DNA of 64,000 bases, from the NCBI RefSeq assembly GCF_030643785.1, contig NZ_CP094378.1:558001-622000 (forward strand), written 5' to 3'. Both the position numbers and the translations under genes were made by a program. Below the pieces are notes generated by a model that was not told the origin of the DNA, did not search any database, and saw nothing but the letters and a program-made list of their open reading frames with translations. Source of the DNA: Coxiella-like endosymbiont (GTDB lineage Bacteria; Pseudomonadota; Gammaproteobacteria; Coxiellales; Coxiellaceae). Below are positions 59,723 through 64,000 of the stretch, in pieces; the stretch's first letter is position 1; every line of letters starts with the position of its first letter.

Positions 59723-60412
59723 ATGCCAAAGCACACAAAAAGACAAAAATTAGTGGCAGAAAAGGTCCAATCTGAAAAGGTCTATTCCCTAACAGAAGCT
59801 CTTAAATTAGTTAAAGATTGTGCAACCGCCAAATTTAAAGAAAGCGTCGATGTCGCCATTAATCTCGGTGTTGATTCCCGTAAATCGGATCAAGCAGTGC
59901 GGGGAGCTACTACTATATTGCCCAATGGAACTGGCCGAAGTGTGAGAGTGGCCGTCTTTGCCCAAGGCGATAAGGCGGATAAAGCTAAAGAAGCAGGTGC
60001 TGATATTGTGATGGATGATTTAACTGAACAAATTCAATCCGGAAATATTGATTTCGATATAGTAATTGCTACTCCGGAAACAATGCGTGCAGTTGGGAAA
60101 TTGGGTCAAGTCTTAGGTCCTCGTGGCCTAATGCCTAATCCTAAAGATGGGACTGTGACTGCTGACGTGGTCACAGCAGTTAAGAACGCCAAACGCGGAC
60201 AAGTTCGCTATCGTACTGATAAAAATGGTATTATTCACTGCACGATCGGAAAAGTCGATTTTGAAGAAAAAGCGCTAGAAGAAAATTTATTAGCTTTGTT
60301 AGCAGATATTAAGAGAGCCAAACCCAGCGCTGCCAAAGGAACCTATTTAAAGAAATTAACCCTATCGAGCACGATGGGGCCTGGTGTGGTTGTAGAGATC
60401 GAACGACAATAG
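59723..60412 (+). CDS. rplA: 50S ribosomal protein L1
   Basis: L1-stalk protein involved in tRNA release, and in E. coli a translational repressor of the rplKA message. 229 residues starting [10 protein letters not shown] at ATG 59723, which has AGGGG about ten bases upstream; the frame is open further upstream to 59648 but that part overlaps rplK. Contains [20 protein letters not shown], the family signature. Confidence 0.98.
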   Translation: MPKHTKRQKLVAEKVQSEKVYSLTEALKLVKDCATAKFKESVDVAINLGVDSRKSDQAVRGATTILPNGTGRSVRVAVFAQGDKADKAKEAGADIVMDDLTEQIQSGNIDFDIVIATPETMRAVGKLGQVLGPRGLMPNPKDGTVTADVVTAVKNAKRGQVRYRTDKNGIIHCTIGKVDFEEKALEENLLALLADIKRAKPSAAKGTYLKKLTLSSTMGPGVVVEIERQ

Positions 60413-60723
60413 GATAGAAATTCCCTCGTCCTTCTCTTTACCAGTGAGGAGAAGATGAAAGAGGAATTCTCTATGCTTCAGAGTGTGGGGTTTAGGTGAG
60501 GAAAAAACAGATTTCGCGGTAGAGAGACCTCATTTACTGAGGTCCAACCGTCGAAGACCGTGGGTGCAAATGTCTAAAAACTTAAGCGCTGTTTAAGTTG
60601 CCGCCCACGCAGATGGTGGTCGCCTCAAAGGTTGTCACCGAAAAAGTGGAAATAGCAAAGAGCTATTAGCAAAGAGCTATTTCTTAGCTATTTCTCAATT
60701 CTTAGATAACTGGAGAAGAGACA
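60413..60723 (+). promoter_or_regulatory. rplJ leader (L10-binding type) and intergenic region
   Basis: The 311-base gap contains CCGTCGAAGACCGTGGG and, after a short hairpin (CTTAAGCGCTGTTTAAG), CCCACGCAGATGGT, which pair to form a long stem with kinked ends as in the known L10 leader that mediates autogenous control by the L10-L7/L12 complex. A 14-bp tandem duplication TAGCAAAGAGCTAT (60653-60666, 60667-60680) lies between this structure and the rplJ start. Confidence 0.7.
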
Positions 60724-61251
60724 GTGGCTTTAAACCTCGAACAGAAAAAGGCAATTGTCGCAGAATTATCAGATATCGCCCAGCAAGCAATCTCGGTGGT
60801 AACTGCGAATTACCGTGGACTAACCGTCTCGGAAATGTCGGAATTGCGAAAAACGGCTCGTAACGCTGGGGTAACTATGCGGGTATACCGTAACACTCTC
60901 GCACGTCGTGCATTTAAAGAAACGCCCTATGCCTGTCTCGATAAAGTGTTGACGGGACCTATTGTGTTGTTTTTTTCACAAGAGGAACCGGGCGCTGCTG
61001 CTCGTTTGATCGAAAAATTCATTAAGAAATATGAACAACTGGAAGTAAAAGCCTTGGCGTTAGGAGGAGAGTTACTACCGGCAGATAAATTAAAAGTCGT
61101 TGCCCAACTCCCTTCACGTGAAGAAGCTTTAAGTCAGTTGGTGTCTGTTTTGTTAGCCCCAGTGACCAAATTTGTTCGTACGCTTAATGAGCCTGTTGCC
61201 CAGGTCGTTCGCGTAGTGGCTGCGATTCAAAATCAAAAGAAAGTGGCGTAA
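60724..61251 (+). CDS. rplJ: 50S ribosomal protein L10
   Basis: Forms the base of the L7/L12 stalk. 175 residues beginning at GTG 60724 (ALNLEQKKAIVAELSDIAQQ) with GGAGAAGAG upstream; no ATG fits. The C-terminal helix that binds L12 dimers (LLAPVTKFVRTLNEPVAQVV) is intact. 36 bases before rplL. Confidence 0.97.
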   Translation: MALNLEQKKAIVAELSDIAQQAISVVTANYRGLTVSEMSELRKTARNAGVTMRVYRNTLARRAFKETPYACLDKVLTGPIVLFFSQEEPGAAARLIEKFIKKYEQLEVKALALGGELLPADKLKVVAQLPSREEALSQLVSVLLAPVTKFVRTLNEPVAQVVRVVAAIQNQKKVA

Positions 61252-61287
61252 TTTGCAATCCATTTAATCTTTTTGGAGTAAATGACA

Positions 61288-61671
61288 ATGGCTCAAATAA
61301 CGAAAGAAGATATTTTAGAATCAGTGTCCAACATGAGTGTGATGGACGTGGTCGATTTAGTAAAAATGATGCAAGAAAAATTTGGTGTTTCAGCTCAAGC
61401 GGTAGTAGCCTTTGCAGGGCCTATGGCAGCTGGAAGCGAAGCGGCTGCGGCGGAAGAAAAAACCGAATTTAATGTAAAAATGACCAGCTTTGGTGATAAC
61501 AAAATTGGTGTCATTAAAACGATCCGCAGTATCACCGGATTGGGTTTGAAAGAAGCTAAGGATCTCGTTGAATCTGTCCCAAGCGTTGTTAAGGAAGGTG
61601 TTAACAAGGAAGAAGCCGAAAAAATTAAGAAAGAACTTGAAGAGGCAGGTGCTAAGGTCGAACTTGAGTAG
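61288..61671 (+). CDS. rplL: 50S ribosomal protein L7/L12
   Basis: Stalk protein that recruits translation factors. 127 residues. ATG 61288 ([13 protein letters not shown]) is chosen over ATG 61282 because GGAG at 61276 is then nine bases away and the family begins M-x-x-x-T-K-E-x. The N-terminal dimer domain, Ala/Glu-rich hinge ([13 protein letters not shown]) and C-terminal domain ([20 protein letters not shown]) are intact. Confidence 0.97.
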   Translation: MAQITKEDILESVSNMSVMDVVDLVKMMQEKFGVSAQAVVAFAGPMAAGSEAAAAEEKTEFNVKMTSFGDNKIGVIKTIRSITGLGLKEAKDLVESVPSVVKEGVNKEEAEKIKKELEEAGAKVELE

Positions 61672-61841
61672 TGGGTTGGCGGACGCTAATCGAAGGCATA
61701 TTCCATGCACGTTGTCTTTGCGAAAGCAAAGATCCAGAGAATGGGAATGTTTTTTATTTTAGAAAATCTGGGTCTCGCCGGCGCGAGATTGACGTAAAGA
61801 CTAGTAACGACATATTCTACTTATAAAAATGAGGTGTGTTC
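61672..61841. other. rplL-rpoB intergenic region
   Basis: Contains a small perfect hairpin TCTCGC-CGGC-GCGAGA (61773-61788) without a T-tract after it, possibly a processing or attenuation signal between the ribosomal protein genes and rpoB. A GAGG Shine-Dalgarno lies at 61831-61834. Confidence 0.45.
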
Positions 61842-64000
61842 ATGGCGCAAGCGAATGTTAGAAGCAGAAATTCAGCCACGATTTCTTATGCTGAGAAAAA
61901 GCGTGCACGCGTCAACCTAGGAAAGCGCGAAGTTGAGGTATTAAAAACGCCTTATCTATTAGAAACGCAAATAGAATCTTATCGTGCTTTCTTGCAAAAG
62001 GATGTGGCGCTCGAACACAGGCAAGATACAGGTTTACATGCTGCCTTTAAGTCCGTATTCCCTATTTTCAGTTATTCTGGTCATGCAGAATTGGAATATG
62101 TGGGTTACAGTTTGGGTGAAGAGCCCATCTTCGATGTAGAAGAATGTAAGTTACGAGGCTTAACCTACGCTGCTCCTCTGAAAGTGAATATGCGGTTAGT
62201 CATTTACGACAAGGATGCACTTGCAGGTAAAAAAGCCATCAAGGATATCAAAGAACAAGAAGTTTATATGGGTGAAATTCCATTAATGACAGAAACGGGG
62301 AGTCTTATAATTAATGGAACTGAGCGAGTAGTTGTTTCCCAATTACATCGATCCCCTGGGATTTTCTTTGAGCATGATAAAGGTAAGACACATTCTTCTA
62401 GAAAATTATTATATTCAGCTCGAATTATTCCTTATCGCGGTTCGTGGTTAGATTTTGAGTTTGATCCCAAAGACTGTTTATTTGCGCGGATTGATCGACG
62501 CCGTAAATTACCAGCGACAGTGGTTTTAAGAGCGTTAGGTTATGATACCGAACAAATCCTCGATATGTTTTATGAGACAAATACTTTCTGTCTCAATAAA
62601 GAAAATGTCACCTTAGAATTAGTGCCGCACCGATTGCGTGGTGAATTAGCAGCAGTGACTATAAAAGAAAAAAAGGGAAAATAATTGTTGAAGCTAATCG
62701 TCGAATTTCCGCACGGCATATTCGCTTGATTGAAAAATCTGGAATAAGCGAACTTGAGCTGCCCGATGAATATTTATACGGCAAAGTCATTGGTAAAGCT
62801 GTTATTGATGAAGAAACGGGGGAAGTGATTGCTCAAGCTAACGAAATTATTACGGCCGATTTATTAAAGAAATTTCGAGCTCAAAATATTTCTTCGTTTC
62901 ATACATTATATATTAATGAAATTGAATGTGGATCCTATATTTCTGATACTTTGAGGTTGGATAACACCAATAACCAATTAGAAGCTTTAGTAGAAATTTA
63001 TCGCATTATGCGCCCGGGTGAACCACCCACCAAAGAAGCTGCTGAAAGCTTATTCGAGAATTTATTTTTTTCACCGGAGCGTTATGATTTATCCGCTGTG
63101 GGCCGAATGAAATTTAATCGCCGCGTCGGACGAAAAGAATTAACGGGATCAGGAATTCTATTTAAAGAAGATGTAGTAGATGCGTTACGTGTTCTTGTTG
63201 ATATTCGAGATGGCAAAGGAGATGTGGATGACATTGACCATTTAGGGAATCGACGCATCCGGAGTGTAGGCGAAATGGCTGAAAACCAATTTCGCGTGGG
63301 ATTGGTTCGCGTTGAGCGGGCCGTAAAGGATAGATTGAGCTTAGCGGATATCGAAAACTTAATGCCCCAAGATTTAGTAAATGCAAAGCCTGTGTCAGCC
63401 GCAATAAAGGAATTTTTTGGTTCGAGCCAATTATCGCAATTTATGGATCAAAATAATCCGTTATCTGAAGTAACCCATAAGCGCCGAGTGTCTGCTTTAG
63501 GGCCGGGCGGGTTAACACGGGAGCGAGCAGGTTTTGAAGTGCGAGATGTGCACCCCACCCATTATGGGCGGGTCTGCCCTATTGAGACTCCTGAGGGACC
63601 TAATATTGGTTTAATTAATTCGTTGGCGGTATTTGCGCGTGCAAATGAGTATGGCTTTTTAGAAACGCCTTACCGAAAAGTAATTGACGGAGTGGTTACC
63701 AATGAAACGGAATATTTATCAGCTATTGAAGAGGGCGATTATTATATTGCACAAGCGAATACTAATGTCGATGGAAATGGCCACATGATGGATGAATTAA
63801 TTTCATGCCGTTATAAAGGGGAATTTACTCTTACAACACCGGATAAGGTGAACTATGTGGATGTTTCGCCGCGGCAAATTGTTTCTGTGGCAGCTGCCTT
63901 GATTCCTTTCCTAGAACATGATGATGCTAATCGGGCATTGATGGGTTCGAACATGCAACGTCAAGCGGTGCCTACAATTCGACCAGAAACGCCCTTAGTA
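61842..64000 (+). CDS. rpoB: RNA polymerase beta subunit (5' part, runs off window), apparent frameshift
   Basis: The catalytic-core subunit of RNA polymerase. ATG 61842 ([20 protein letters not shown]) has GAGG eight bases upstream. The first 281 codons are open, including [21 protein letters not shown] and [19 protein letters not shown]. The frame ends at a TAA at 62682, but the next frame continues directly with [20 protein letters not shown] to the window edge, including the rifampicin region [40 protein letters not shown] and [20 protein letters not shown]. The break is a run of seven A at 62668-62674; one more A restores a single frame. rpoB is indispensable, so the break is unlikely to be real at the protein level. 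Confidence 0.95.

Overview
The window looks like a chromosome segment from a Coxiella-like endosymbiont (Legionellales, Gammaproteobacteria) in active genome reduction. This placement is inferred from four things: the 16S/23S/5S operon with tRNA-Ile and tRNA-Ala in its spacer, the housekeeping gene set, the group I intron in the 23S gene, and many eukaryote-like remnants (SET, protein kinase, J-domain, ankyrin) of the kind found in Coxiella and Legionella. A strain or host cannot be named from the sequence alone.

Layout. 1-13700: AT-rich and almost entirely decayed, with remnants of tam, an MFS transporter, a LuxR-type regulator, a Ser/Thr kinase, an osmoprotectant ABC transporter, a DUF1460 protein, a SET protein, anmK and an M23 peptidase. 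13808-15007: intact tyrS. 15010-19580: more remnants (repeat proteins, SDR, CHMI). 20088-26176: rRNA operon with its own promoter and terminator; the 23S gene carries a 627-bp group I intron. 26283-29098: sdaA (one frameshift) and an intact AmpG-type permease. 29100-31690: one large unrecognised decayed gene. 31691-40174: tamB-tamA, coaA and gltX, with epimerase and ankyrin remnants between the last two. 40200-55440: a second decayed block with unknowns, J-domain, NTF2-like, SGNH hydrolase, acyl-adenylating enzyme/carrier protein and cydAB remnants, relieved only by a tRNA-Thr and an intact BI-1/YccA gene. 55583-64000: Sfp-type transferase, then the conserved block tRNA-Tyr, -Gly, -Thr, tuf, tRNA-Trp, secE, nusG, rplK, rplA, rplJ, rplL, rpoB (rpoB runs off the window).

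What survives is translation (tyrS, gltX, tuf, ribosomal proteins, tRNAs, rRNA), transcription (nusG, rpoB), protein export and outer-membrane assembly (secE, tamAB), CoA synthesis (coaA) and muropeptide import (ampG). What is lost is respiration via cytochrome bd, osmoprotectant uptake, muropeptide kinase and host-interaction type genes.

Three sequence-level patterns stand out. First, the 23S intron sits at the L1931 site, not at L1917 or L1951 as in C. burnetii, and carries a broken LAGLIDADG gene. Second, every otherwise intact but frameshifted gene (M23 peptidase twice, sdaA, tamA, Sfp-type transferase twice, nusG, rpoB) is short by exactly one base in a homopolymer run. Third, decayed and intergenic DNA is peppered with two-copy tandem duplications of about 10-20 bp, several of which sit exactly where a gene loses its frame.
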